DNA from: Adiantum capillus-veneris
Taxonomy: Eukaryota > Streptophyta > Polypodiopsida > Polypodiales > Pteridaceae
Direction: 5' to 3'
DNA: 64,000 nucleotides
NCBI GenBank assembly: GCA_014529385.2
Contig: CM043963.1
Span: 107,388,412-107,452,411, forward strand
The translations under genes and the position numbers were made by a program. The notes under the pieces are model-generated. The model was not told the DNA's origin. It worked only from the letters and a program-made list of their open reading frames with translations, and ran no database searches. Shown here piece after piece: positions 44,507 to 55,485 of the stretch. How positions within the stretch are numbered: position 1 is the stretch's first letter; the number at the start of each line of letters is the position of its first letter.

Positions 44507-44977
44507 TGCTTGGCAGTTCATGTATATAAGAGCAAGAAGCAACCTAATGTGGCCACTTCTAGTTGAGAAGCTGTGTACATGGCAGTCTTCACAGCTAGGG
44601 TTGAGTGTGTATGGCTCAGAAGTCTTATGGCTGATTTGGGTGTTGGACAGGACACTACCAACACTATCTACATTGACAATCAGAGCGCATTGGCAGTTAC
44701 GAGGAACCCAATTTTTTGTGCTCGCACAAAGCACATTGAGGTGCATTACCACTATATCAGGGAGAGGCTCTCACCAGGAGAGATCATCTTGGCTTATGTG
44801 CCAACATAGTACAACCTTGCAGATTGTTTCACAAAAGCATTATTTCGTGAGTAGCTCAAAGATTTCCTGAAAGCTTTGGGCTTACTCCCCTTTGTGGACT
44901 GATCATGTCCTCAGGGCATGGCACTTCCCTTTACTCATGTGTCCGCTCTCGTTCACCGCATCACTCCAGGGGGGATT
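44507..44977 (+). pseudogene. Copia copy D continued: end of RNase H and 3' leader
   Basis: Resumes with the segment equivalent to MLGSSC (8281 of the intact copy). It contains the RNase H end (IYIDNQSALAV; HARTKHIEVHYHY-like), with stops near 44563 and 44806. The polypurine tract AGGGGGGATT ends at 44977. Confidence 0.85.
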
Positions 44978-45204
44978 TGTTACCATATACATGTGGTAGT
45001 GATGTGTGTGAACACACTAGGACCGCCAGGGCATTTTTCCCCCCCTTTAGGAGGTTTTTTCTCCGTGCATTGTATATACGTCCATCACTCTAGGGCTATC
45101 TATCTTTTCATTGCACACTAAGTAATACACTCTCTGTTGTGTGGCTTGAGCTTCCTTCGTCTTCTCCACGCTGTGTGTGTTTTCCTGCAACCCTAATTCC
45201 AACA
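44978..45204 (+). repeat. 3' LTR of copia copy D
   Basis: 227 bp, TGTTACC to CCAACA. It is closer to the LTR at 30 than to those at 3809/8759 at several diagnostic sites. Followed by AAGAT. Confidence 0.92.
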
Positions 45205-45323
45205 AAGATGTACTTCCCTCACCACTCATTTGTATAGCCGAGCTTATAAAGCTCTCTTTCAATGATAAAATAGAAAATCTCTTTTGGTGTTACTCTTTGT
45301 CTCATACCGGTACCTAAGGGCCT

Positions 45324-45354
<31 letters not shown>

Positions 45355-47080
45355 GGGGGGGTTTCCCGCTTTGTCAAGTGAGAGATTTTTTTTATTGGTA
45401 GCAAGCTATAAAAAAATGACTTTTCTAATGCAAAGATTTCATTTTCCATGGCGTGTGGATGAGAGTGGGAGCAAGAGTCACCATAAGATAGTACCCCTTA
45501 GAGGGTTATTCAAGGTGAGTTTCAAAATCCACACGCACAAAGAGAGCTTGAAAGCTTGGGCAAGTTTCTTTCATTAGCTTTTGCCTTTTTGGCTTTTTAA
45601 AAGAAGCATTAGAGTTGAGTTGGGTTAGGATTAGTGACATTGAGACTTACATTAAATGTTATTTCAATTTCAAAATAGTAAATGGATCTTTTTATTTCAC
45701 TTTCATTTCATATCCTTACATGTTTTGACTTTTCTTGCATTTTTATTGTTTTAGAATATTAAAGTGAAACTTCACTTGCATAATTCTAGTAAATCCTATG
45801 GACACACACACACATATTAATGAGTTTTTTTTAATTTCACATTTCATTTCACAGCCTCACATGGCTTGACTTTTCTTACATTCTATAACTTAGTTCTAGT
45901 CAAAGTCTCTTTTATTAAGCGGTCGTCGATTGAGTTTTCTCCCCACAAAGAAGCAAATCGAAATACTAGCATAAATTTAAAATTTGTAGGATTTTTGAAC
46001 TATTTTCTCACATATTTCACCATTTTTTCTTCTCTTTATCATGGCTTACAACTAGTTAGTCTCCATTTTCAACAGGTTCAAGGCTAAGCTGAGGCAATTC
46101 TTTCTTGAACACTGATTCTACTTAAACTCAACCTAATGATTTTATCACGTTCTATTTGTTTTGGAAAGCCACCATGATTCTTTCACTTGTTGTAAAAGAA
46201 TTGGGAGGATATGATATTTTGTCATAGAAACAAGCCCCCTCACTAGGGTAAAGGTGCGATATTAAGGATATCAAAATATCGCACTCTAGATCATGACATG
46301 GCCTTCATGAACAAGGTGCAAGCAAGCCCATTAGAGACCTATGGACGAGTGTTGTCAGGTGAGCATGGTTGTTCTACTTTTGGTACACACATAATTTTCG
46401 AGCGATGTGTGTTTTAATATTCCCATTATAAAATGTGGGTACTAGTAAGTCCGGACGAAGGTGAGCATGGTGGTTTTACTTCTACTGTTATATGCACACA
46501 ACCTTCCAGGGATATGTTTCAATATTCCCAATTTAAACATGTGGGTACTATTAAGCATGGACGAGCTTGAACCCATAAAAGAGGTACAAAGATTAGGTAG
46601 TGATCCTACACAAGAGAAAATCAAGTTAAGATACTCCATGCCAATCCTCTCACCATTATGGCTCGAGTATCCGAGATTCAACACCCTCTTGTCTTTTTGT
46701 ATTAAAAAATGATCCCTCTATTGAGATCTAGCCCGTTGTTGGGACTTTTACACTATTCATAGAAGACTATTAGAAGTTCCCTTTCAAACATGAGAATGGG
46801 CCTTGTTAAACATACACGCGAGGACTCTAAGCACTTGCTTTTGGAGATGTTGAGGGTGCATTCAAACTTCTCAACGCCGCGAGCTCGGGCCGTCCCTTGT
46901 CCACCTTCACTTCATTCACACTGTTGGTCTTCAAATTTAACAAAAAACTCATCGACATGAGCAACAAATAAAAAATGAACATGTAGTCATGTGCAGGTGC
47001 ATAGTAGTAAAGGGCATGAGATCGAACCGCTCTTCACGACTGGCGTTAAAAAGTGAGTAGACTTGGTTTTGTTCCCGAGA
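45205..47080. other. Unique sequence between the nest and the PPR gene
   Basis: AT-rich, with no gene I can support. It holds a (TG)n plus pure G run of over 20 bases at about 45326-45361, a short (CA)n near 45803, and a roughly 101-bp imperfect tandem duplication (46360 and 46461, GTGAGCATGG start). Confidence 0.6.
46360..46560. repeat. Two-copy 101-bp tandem duplication
   Basis: GTGAGCATGGTTGTTCTACT at 46360 recurs as GTGAGCATGGTGGTTTTACT at 46461. Both copies carry AATATTCCCA and GTGGGTACTA and are diverged from each other. Confidence 0.65.
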
Positions 47081-47093
47081 AGGAGGCTGCCCT

Positions 47094-47491
47094 CCACACT
47101 ATCTCGCACGGGCATGGTCAAATGGGATCGACGGCTGAGGTGATCTGGGCCGTCGGATGCGTATTTGGTAAATTCGGAAAGAATAGCAAATTCGGGCTGG
47201 CTTGTAAATTCGGATCGATCCACACCCCATGTCTTCAACCCTCGACCTCCCCACCATGAGCCATGTGCACTAACCACTACGTCCTCATGCATGCGTTGAA
47301 ATATAGGTGATTCGAGTATGTCATATTGTAAATGTGGACCGATTAGTAAATTCGGGGTAAATTTGTAAATTCGAACAAATTGGTAAATTCGGAACAATCT
47401 CAAATTTGACGGTCCATAATTGACGTAAGTCGCCTTTTCGTCCTCCACCATTGATCCCATTTGACCATGCCCGTGTGATATAGTGATGAGG
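47094..47491. mobile_element. MITE-like element with inverted arms
   Basis: Inverted arms 47099-47129 and 47453-47483 match at 29 of 31 positions (core CACGGGCATGGTCAAATGGG). A 12-bp direct repeat GGAGGCTGCCCT flanks it (47082-47093, 47492-47503), perhaps a target duplication. Inside are several AAATTCGG repeats and a GACGGCTGAGG/GGGCCGTCGG dyad. It encodes no protein. It lies about 300 bp upstream of the PPR start. Confidence 0.45.
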
Positions 47492-47689
47492 GGAGGCTGC
47501 CCTTTCTACGTTGTGTCAACAGTTGTGAACACCCCTTATTAAATCTACTAACATAATATGACAGAAGGGAGAGTCTTTTACACGTTTCGCAATCTGCGAC
47601 CTGAAGATTAAAGTCCAAAACAAAAACAAACCCTTTTGCACGTGATAACCCTTTGGCCGTACTAGTAGCTCCTCACGGCAACGCTAGAG

Positions 47690-47697
47690 TATTTAAA
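47690..47697 (+). promoter_or_regulatory. TATA-like box of the PPR gene
   Basis: TATTTAAA about 107 bp before the chosen ATG, a plausible spacing for a short 5' leader. Confidence 0.4.
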
Positions 47698-47803
47698 CAG
47701 GGGTGTCCAAGAGTCCTGGTTAATATTTCGACTTGCATTTCGAAGTAGGGAGAACAATGCAACACGCAGCAAGAGGAGAGCTCTCTGAGCGAAGGCATGC
47801 TAC

Positions 47804-50134
47804 ATGCTTAGCAGAGCTTTCTCTTCAGGAATCCATGGATTTTTTCGATTTTCAACGAAAGCACGGTGGCTCTCCACTTGGGCAGAGCTCCCCATTGAAG
47901 ATCTCGAGAGCTATACCCCCCTCTTGCGCACCTGTCAAGTCTTATCGCATGCCCATCATCTTCATCTGCTTGTCGCTCAGTATGGGTACGATACCATATT
48001 TGGCATGCAGAAATTACTTCTTCACATGTATGGCAAATGTGGGGCCTTAGCTGAAACGTGTACCTTGTTTGCCAAGATGCATACCCATGTTGTCTTCTCT
48101 TGGAATCTCCTCATTCATGTGTATGCACGCGGCAGGAACGTTGACATGGCATTTCAAGTCTTTCAGCAAATGTGGCAGCATGAACTTGAGCCAAACAAAT
48201 TCACACTGGTTAGTATTCTCTCTGTATGCACCAATGCTTCAGTCCTAGTTGTGGGAAAACTTTTGCACTCATGCATTATCATGAATGGATGTGAAGGTGA
48301 TTTGGTTGTCGACACCGCAATAGTAAACATGTACTCGAAGTGTGGCGATCTGAAGTCAGCCATTGTTATGTTTGAGAAAATGCACACACACAATGTTTAC
48401 TCATGGAGTGCCATGCTTGCAGCGTACGCACAGCATGGAAAAGGTGAGGATGCTGTTTGGCTATTTTATGTAATGCAGCACCAAGGGGAGCTTCCAAATA
48501 GTGTCACATTCATCTCCTTGCTGGACGCATGTGCATGTCTAAGGGCATTAGATATTGGACAAAGAGTTCGTGCCCGCATATTGGGAACCGATGTTGAGCA
48601 AGATGTGGTGGTAGCCACTGCAGTTGTCAATATGTACGCCAAGTGCAACCTACTCAAGGAAGCTCACCAGGTTTTTGACAACATCCGGGATCCCAATGTT
48701 ACATCGTGGAATACCCTGATTGCTGCCTATGCCCAGCATGGGAAGGGTTTGGAAGCATTGCAGTCATTCTTTCAGATGCAAGAGAAAGGTATCGATGCTG
48801 ACCAAGGAACCTTTGTTTCTGTCATCGATGCATGCACAGGCATCTTGGCTCTTGAGGAGGGCGAATACATTCACGGTCAATTACTGGCGCGTGGTTTTCT
48901 CCCTCATGTGATCATCTCAACTGCCTTGGTTAACATGTACGGCAAGTGCAACTCTCTAGCGAAGGCTCGCGAGGTGTTTGAAGGGATGCCGTACAAGAAC
49001 ATTGTGACATGGAACACCGTTATTGCTGTGCATGCACAACAGAGCCACTTCACAAGAGCCTTTGAATACCTCAATCAAATGCAGTGGGAAGGATTGATTC
49101 CCGATAAAGTAACATTTGTCAGCACGTTTGATGTGTGTGCAAAAGTCCTATCTCTGGCTGATGGGAAGCGTTTGCATACACAGATAATTGTGAAGGAGGC
49201 TGAGTTGGATGTAGCCGTTGGAACGGCCATAATCAACATGTATGGGAAGTGTGGTGCTACCGAGGAAGCGAGGAGTCTATTTGATAGACTTCCAGAGAAG
49301 AATTCGATTACATTCAGTTCAATGATTGCCACATATGCACATCTTGAGCAATGGGATGCTGCATTTCAAATGTATGGAAGATTGCATGAAGAATGCATCA
49401 TACCAGACATGGTCTCATGCATTTGTGTTCTTGATATGTGTGCAGACATGGCAGCCCTCAAAGAAGGCGAACAGGTACATGCGGAAATTGTGATGGAGGC
49501 TTATGAGCTGGATGAGGCAGTAGGGACGGCTTTAATTAGCTTATATGGCAGGTGTGGGAGCCTTGAAGCTGCAGAGGCAGTATTTGCTAGGACACCTTCA
49601 CAAAGTGCAGTGACTTGGAATGCGTTGATTGCGGGTTTTGCGCAGCATGGAAAGGGAAGGAGTACTCTTCAGTTGTTTTATCAAATGCAAGAAACTACAA
49701 TAAGGCCAACAGATGCGACATTTATTAGCGTTCTCAATGCATGCAGTCATACTGGCCTTGTGAGTGAAGGCCATCATTTCTTTAACTTGATGAGTCAGAA
49801 GTATGGCATTAAACCCTCTGCAGATCATTATGGCTGCATGGTTGATTTGTTTGGAAGAGCTGGCATGCTGGATGAGGCAGAAAGCTTGATCTACGATATG
49901 CCCGACCAACCGACAATTGTAACATGGATGAGCTTGCTTGGTGCTTGCAGACATCAAGCGGACCTAGAGCGAGGTGAGCGAGCTGCAGAGATTTTGTTTC
50001 GATTGGATCCTGAGAATGTTGCATGGCGCGTAATTTTGTCCAACATGTATGCTGTGAATGGCATGGAGGAGGGGACAATTATGATTGCAAACAATGATGA
50101 AGATTTACAAGAGAAAATTTATAGCTTACGTTGA
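47804..50134 (+). CDS. PLS-class pentatricopeptide repeat protein without DYW domain
   Basis: 776 codons without introns. The start MLSRAFSSGIHGFFRFSTKA is rich in Arg/Ser/Phe with no acid, like an organelle-targeting peptide. An out-of-frame ATG lies about 49 bases upstream. From about residue 45 to 710 there are repeating 35-36-residue units in P-L-S triplets, seen as SWNxLIxxYAQHGKG, PNxVTFxSLLDAC and NMYxKCGxxxxA. The last part, TWMSLLGACRHQADLERGERAAEILFRLDPEN, is an E1-like motif. It then ends after NMYA with 26 further residues, without E2 or the cytidine-deaminase-like DYW domain. Plant relatives bind single sites in mitochondrial or plastid RNA, usually for C-to-U editing. Editing here would need a partner. 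Confidence 0.93.
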   Translation: MLSRAFSSGIHGFFRFSTKARWLSTWAELPIEDLESYTPLLRTCQVLSHAHHLHLLVAQYGYDTIFGMQKLLLHMYGKCGALAETCTLFAKMHTHVVFSWNLLIHVYARGRNVDMAFQVFQQMWQHELEPNKFTLVSILSVCTNASVLVVGKLLHSCIIMNGCEGDLVVDTAIVNMYSKCGDLKSAIVMFEKMHTHNVYSWSAMLAAYAQHGKGEDAVWLFYVMQHQGELPNSVTFISLLDACACLRALDIGQRVRARILGTDVEQDVVVATAVVNMYAKCNLLKEAHQVFDNIRDPNVTSWNTLIAAYAQHGKGLEALQSFFQMQEKGIDADQGTFVSVIDACTGILALEEGEYIHGQLLARGFLPHVIISTALVNMYGKCNSLAKAREVFEGMPYKNIVTWNTVIAVHAQQSHFTRAFEYLNQMQWEGLIPDKVTFVSTFDVCAKVLSLADGKRLHTQIIVKEAELDVAVGTAIINMYGKCGATEEARSLFDRLPEKNSITFSSMIATYAHLEQWDAAFQMYGRLHEECIIPDMVSCICVLDMCADMAALKEGEQVHAEIVMEAYELDEAVGTALISLYGRCGSLEAAEAVFARTPSQSAVTWNALIAGFAQHGKGRSTLQLFYQMQETTIRPTDATFISVLNACSHTGLVSEGHHFFNLMSQKYGIKPSADHYGCMVDLFGRAGMLDEAESLIYDMPDQPTIVTWMSLLGACRHQADLERGERAAEILFRLDPENVAWRVILSNMYAVNGMEEGTIMIANNDEDLQEKIYSLR

Positions 50135-50600
50135 CTTAGAGAGGAAGTAGCTGGGGTATCTTTGTGCCGTATAGGTACGAGGAACGGAAAATCGAAACGT
50201 GGAACGGGGAACGCAAACAGGCATGAAATAGTTATCTCAGTCATAGGTGCATGTCAAGGAAGGATAAATGTATCTAGGACAATTTTGATCAAAGGTACAT
50301 GACAACGAGCAATTATGGGAGTTTAAAAATAGAAAGTGACTATGCTAAGTTGAAGTCCTTAGAATAACTCTTCAGACAAGTCTTAGGGTGAAATTCAAAC
50401 TTGCCATATATATTGTCTAAATATAACATGTCTAAATTTAGCAGATTTTGGGAGCAACTTGGAGGCACCCTCAAAGCATTGTGCAAAGGTTTTACACAGG
50501 AGGTTAAAGTCTTAAGCTCAAAGTGTTAGTTTTACTTGTACCAAAGTTTATCTTAATTTAGCACATCGTAAACTGATAAGTAGGTTGTAACCTTGAGTTA
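50135..50600. other. Region downstream of the PPR gene
   Basis: AT-rich. Short GGAACGG/GGAACGCA repeats are at 50174-50215. I see no gene. Confidence 0.5.
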
Positions 50601-51702
50601 GTTTCATAAGCCTTCAAGGTTTCTGTAAAGGTCTTATGTCCGAGCTAATTAATAAAAAGATAAATTTATGGTTTTTATTAAATGAAAGGGAAGAGCTAAA
50701 AACTAAGGTTAAATGATGATGCCTTACTACAAAGCCCTTTCTCATTTAATAAGTTCACTCTAATCTTTGTTTACTAAGCTTGAGTAGGTCACATGTCCAA
50801 AATAACACACTTGCTTTGAGTGAACTTAACAAGTGTGCATATGTGTGGTGTCTCCACTTGTCAAGAAGAGTCCAAATTTAGGAGGGGGCGAGTTCTATCA
50901 TGCAAGGCAAGCTATGATAAATGTGTGGCATGCTTGGGTTGCAATATAAGGTCCAAACATGCATTATGAGGTGTTCCCATCTCATTAGTCAAGTATGAAG
51001 CATTTTAATTTCAGTTTAGTTGCATAGTTACACAAGCATATAAGGAGGCGTTCGTGTGGATTTTTCACTCTTCTTGCTCTTCTCGCACTCTTTGAAATGG
51101 CTAAGTTGGCGAAGCAAACACTCTCTCTCCTTCTCTCATGAGAGCTCTAGAGATGGATTCTATGCTCAAGCTCTTGGCTATGGATACAAATTTGAGCCAA
51201 TGAAAGTTTCTTCTTCTCAATCTCTATTGCTCTATTATACCATGTTATGCTAAGAGTTTGCCCTTGAGAAAACGTATACGAAAAATCCATTCTCTTGCTT
51301 GAAAACCATTTCTTTTCACTCTCATCTTCCTCTTTCCCCGTCGTTTCTCTTTCCTCATGAGGGTGTTTAGGGTTGGGGAAGCAGGGTTATGCCATGGAAT
51401 CTTCAAGAAAACCATCTTCTTGATTCAACTAAAGCTCGGTAAGAGCATGAACATGTATTATAACAAAGCTTTCTTTTTAGAGGATTATAGTACAAGTCCT
51501 TTTGGAAGGAGAATCCGCTCCAAGCAAATCTGGTTGTCAATTTTAATTGGGTATCATGATTATGTGTATTTTTATAGGTAATTGTGTAAAGAAATCAGTC
51601 CGACACAACCTATATTCTCCTTGTTATTTTTCTTTTAAGAAAAACTCTCCTTTTATAGTTAAATTCCGTTGAATCTAAAAGTTAATACTTAATTCTCTGA
51701 CA
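50600..51702 (+). repeat. Decayed gypsy LTR related to element E (start uncertain)
   Basis: Shares short blocks with the E LTR (GGAGGGGGCGAG near 50881; a TCCAAGCAAATCTGG-like block near 51517). It ends CTGACA immediately before a tRNA-iMet primer site. Divergence is too great to set the 5' end. Confidence 0.5.
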
Positions 51703-51716
51703 TTGGTATCAGAGCT
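51703..51716 (+). promoter_or_regulatory. Primer-binding site (tRNA-iMet) of decayed gypsy element
   Basis: TTGGTATCAGAGCT, followed by CAAGTTTGTC, parallels TTGGTATCAGAGCACAAGG in element E. Confidence 0.75.
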
Positions 51717-52099
51717 CAAGTTTGTCTTTTTTTGTCTAAGAAAAGAGGTTCTTAAGTAATCTATAAAAGGTTTGCATTGTTCATTGCAATAGGGTAAGTG
51801 GAATTGAGATTAATTAACTTGGTTGGTATGCGTGTTTACAGGGTATGGAGAACACTATCTAGATTTATGGTTTTACTAATGGAGTCTTTCATGCCTATGG
51901 TTTAACCATTATTGAGCTATTAGTTGCCCAATAGGAACCGATGTCAACCTCGCACTGTCAAATCCACTCCACTACTCATTACAATTAGCAATATTGTAAA
52001 CCACAGAAGTAGTTACTTGAGTGTTAATTTTCAAGGGATAAGACGAGTGATAGCCAAAGTTTTGAAAGTGCCAAGAAAAGAGTTAGCATACACATACAA

Positions 52100-52350
52100 G
52101 GAAATTTAATCATGCCCAACATAGTAAAGAGAATGTAATTAATATTGACAACTTAGATTTGGCTCATGGTATATCATTTGATGATGTTGCAGAGTTGTCA
52201 ACTACGTTGTTGACAAGTTGCGAGAAGTAATGGAAAACCCTATTTTGCAAGCAGAGATTTAAAGCCAAATTCAAGTTCCCCCAAGTGCCTAAGAAGAGAG
52301 AATTCCTCTAAGGTCTGCAAACGAAACCTAAAAGAGAAGAATCTTTTTGG
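52100..52350 (+). pseudogene. gag start relic of decayed gypsy element
   Basis: AGTAAAGAGAATG...TTGACAACTTAGATTTGGC aligns with the gag start of element E (SKESEINVDNFDFAHE) and continues weakly to about 52350. It is broken by stops. The rest of that element is absent or unrecognisable. Confidence 0.55.
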
Positions 52351-52800
52351 GTAATGAAGGTACTGTTCGAGAAGAAGAAGTACGCCCTGAACTTTCAAGG
52401 GAGAGGTATAAAAGTGACACTTCATCTACCTCTAAAAGTGATGCTGTCCCAAGAAGACAACGGTATTTTTGTTATTCAAATTATACAATGTCACACTTTC
52501 AAAGAGTAAATGCCGTAAACCGTACTAACTTTGTACCAAAGAATTTCAAAACTTGCATTGAAGGCTCCATCCAGTATCTATGTTCCCGCCCAACTGTTAC
52601 TTTGAGTAACTCTACTTCTCTCTAAAAACTGTCATCTCTTTTTCATATTTTTGTTAACTCTACTGTCTGTTTTAGTATACACCATAAATATCTCTTGAAG
52701 GCCTAGCACTACAATTGACTCTGTTACCATTTTTAATAGTTATACTACAGATAATCAATCATGAATACCATCTAGAATAACTATCGAAAGTTGGATACTA

Positions 52801-53791
52801 TTGCAGACGAGGAGGAGGAAGAGGAGGCAATGCAATGATTTTATGGAGGCTTTCAAGGGTCAAATTAAAGAGTTTAAAGTGTGTGCACAAAGAAAGTGGG
52901 TGAAAGAGGTCCTCATACAACATGCTTTCCAACATGCAGACTTAAGGTGGCAAAAGTCTCCTCCTAATTTTCCACGACATTGACCCAACTGTATGGTATT
53001 TTGACCCAACTGTATGGTATTTTGAGCATATATCTCATTCAGTGCATGTTTATTTTTGAAGGCTTATGGTTGATATCATGTTTGATGTGGTGCAGATATT
53101 TATCCATCGAACATGACAGACTGGCAACCAGTTGAGAGCATAGTTGGGATTTTTGATGCTTTCCATGCATTTATTGGTGAGCAAATGTACCAAGGAAGAC
53201 CGCACAAGGAGCTTGCAAATAATGAAATATTCTTCTATGATATGTCATATTTGGAACCCCGAATATCGTTTGTTTGGATCGTGTGACTCGTTTGCCACTT
53301 CCATCGTTTGACAGCAAGGAGTGGTTTTTGCCAATGTCCCAAACTAGTGAAAGCTTCAAAAATAGGTTGTTTCAGGATATACAGAAGTCCCTTAAGTATT
53401 CAATTGCTACAAAGAGTGTTAGGCTCACTCTATTTATGCCTATTGAAGTGTTTGTAGATTTCTCCTTCAATAAGCAAATAAGAACTACCACAACAATATT
53501 CATTTGCAAGTCTGTTTGGACTTTTTAGATGATAATTGGGATAGGAAACAGTCGGAGGGCAAAGTCTGTATTTTGCAAAATAAATCCATAATTTACAAGT
53601 ACATTATATGCTCTCAAAATTTCATAGTGTCATTTTACTATTTTAGATATCATCTTCTTAGTGGGCAACTTATTCCAATCGAACAAGATATAGAGTTTAA
53701 CTCTGAGAACAAACCTTTAGCAATGGAGATCTACTTTCGAGAGAGCCTACTTACTGTGATGGACACAATGTCAAGTGCAACTCTTGCATAA
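52801..53791 (+). pseudogene. Unrecognised coding-like relic
   Basis: Three short open stretches in changing frames: 52801-52983; about 53095-53283 (NMTDWQPVESIVGIFDAF...); and 53274-53791 with a frame change near 53520 (DSKEWFLPMSQTSESFKNRL; YHLLSGQLIPIEQDIEFNSE). Composition and lack of repeats suggest decayed or intron-split coding sequence rather than noise. I cannot name a family. A 21-bp direct duplication (GACCCAACTGTATGGTATTTT) is at 52982-53024. Confidence 0.35.
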
Positions 53792-54065
53792 CTTAGGGTA
53801 GATCTTACATATGAAGACCAGCCCCACTGCTACCAGAAGTGTATGCATTCAGTTTCAACAATAGAAAGGTGCTAACTAAATGGATATAGATACTAACACT
53901 TTGTTTTTCTTAAATTCTAAGACACAAGGAGAAAACAACATTGTGCAAGGAGTCCCTCTCTTTACTTGATTGCTTCAACCGGAAGCTAGGTCACAAACCT
54001 TATCTCAAAATCACAAACTTTCTATTCTCTCAAGGATTTATACATAGTAAATTTTCATTCAAAAT

Positions 54066-54440
54066 TTATACAAAGAGGTGATGATTACCGTCCCTTGCAC
54101 CAACAGTTCCTACCACTGCTCCCCTGCCCGCTCGGCCGATTGCTGCTCCTTCTCCCTTGGAGGACGCTAGTCTCCAGTGCCCTTTTGCGTCGCTCAAATG
54201 CTTGGGCTTCGTCCATGGCTTCCCATGCATCTTGAACGTGTGAATCTTCACTCTGTTCTCTCTCTAGACGTGGACGTGTTACCCAATCCTCTACTTTTGC
54301 GGAGTCCACATAATATTGATTGATTGCTTCTTGCATGTTTCGAACCTCCTCTTGAATCTACTGGTACCTCTGCGTGATTTCATCAATGCGGGCTTGTTCA
54401 AACTCCTCAGCTCATGCGCTTTCCTCTCTTGATCGATTAT
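54066..54440 (-). pseudogene. Charged helical region, possible C-terminus of the Ulp1-like gene
   Basis: Minus frame RIDEITQRYQ, stop, IQEEVRNMQEAINQYYVD...LEREQSEDSHVQ. It is rich in Glu, Arg and Gln and likely helical. It lies downstream of the Ulp1-like exons on the same strand. An in-frame TAG near 54360 may be an intron boundary or a break. Confidence 0.35.
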
Positions 54441-54618
54441 GGACTGAAATTATAATATACTGAATGGCCATTACAAAAAAATTACGCACATCATAGGGGT
54501 TGTAGTCATGTAATTCAAGGTCTTATAGATGCGTAATAATAAGAAAGTAAGTAAAGAAGTAACTTCTTTTCATAAAGGCCTTGTAGCGATACAAGCACTA
54601 AAAACATGCATACTTACG

Positions 54619-55115
54619 TTTGGTACATCTAGAATTTGGCTTAGAAGGAGCATAGCATTCATACATGTCCTCCAACCACATCTAAAATCATCATCCTGAG
54701 TGGGCACGCTGACCGGTCGATGCTCAGTGGCAGCACCTAGATCATGTGCTAATAAAATGTGCTCCACACAGCAAACAAATTTTATCGTGGAACTACATAC
54801 ATAAGCACTTGTTTAGTAGGGCATTAGAAACAGACACTACATGCAAAAGCATAAAGATAAGTCTTATGCCTTTACACGCCCATGGAATTCCCTGCTTTGC
54901 GTGGAGTTTTCGTAGTAGACTACCTTCGCTTGAATGTCGAATAACACCACACTCCAATGTTCACTATACAAAAAGAAAACATCAAAACTATGAACGATGA
55001 GAAATAGTAAGCCCCTAAGTCCAACATAGCTTTGCATATCGACACAAAACTCACCTTTGATTGTATGCAGTGACCAGAAAGTGCACTAGATCCCAGTTTA
55101 CTTTGTTGAACTAGC
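54619..55115 (-). CDS. Ulp1 (C48)-like cysteine protease, three exons visible
   Basis: The minus strand shows exon-like segments joined by consensus splice sites. About 55115-55054 (NKVNWDLVHFLVTAYNQ) is followed by AAAG|GTGAGT. After TATAG, about 54960-54878 reads EHWSVVLFDIQAKVVYYENS and is followed by GTAAAG. About 54761-54619 reads HILLAHDLG...VPTQDDDFRCGWRTC and is followed by GTAAGT. The order W..., HW...VVYY(E)N, Q...CGW is that of the C48 SUMO-protease fold: His, an acidic/Asn position, then Gln and Cys. The Asp before CG is Arg here. Many plant transposons carry such domains, so it may be a captured or transposon gene. The full 5' end is not seen. Confidence 0.55.
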
Positions 55116-55324
55116 CCAACAACATCAAAAATGACATTCCATTGTTCTGAAGCATAGGCAATATAAGCAGATCTATTACATAGATTTTGTCCTGCACATT
55201 CGCAGGCAGAAGCGAGATAGCGTGTCTGACATGAAAAAGTACTAGGCTTTAGAACATTTACTGGATATATAGAGATAGGTCAGAACAAAGCAAATACGGT
55301 TCTTGAAATGGTCATATAAGTCCC

Positions 55325-55485
55325 TAATCGCTTGGTTTTGACCCGGGTCAATACCAAGCGATTAGTGGCCTTAAAAATTTCCAAGTGCCTCTTTTCGCTT
55401 GGTACTGGCCCCAAACACAGGTCAATACCGAGCGAATAGCAACCTTGTAAATATCCAGGGGTCCCTATTCGCTTGGTACTGACCC
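55325..55485. repeat. Tandem hairpin units (set 1)
   Basis: 55325-55364 is a 40-bp palindrome with 19 of 20 pairs matching (TAATCGCTTGG... against its complement). 55394-55436 has imperfect arms TTCGCTTGGTACTGGCC and GGTCAATACCGAGCGAA. 55463-55485 has a single arm. The spacing is about 70 bp. The core CGCTTGGTACTGACC is shared with set 2 at 56617-56821. Confidence 0.75.

Noticed and set aside
30-45204. Simple reading of the copia C and D parts as one uninterrupted element split by insertions
   Set aside because: They overlap by about 2.7 kb of gag-pol, so removing the insertions does not give one element. Duplication or a second copy is required.
45337-45361. Pure G run as a functional G-quadruplex
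   Set aside because: It directly follows a TG microsatellite and is prone to sequencing error. There is no nearby gene context to support a role.
50135-50215. DYW or E2 continuation of the PPR protein in another frame
   Set aside because: The three plus frames after 50134 show no conserved PGCSWIE- or DYW-like sequence before stops.
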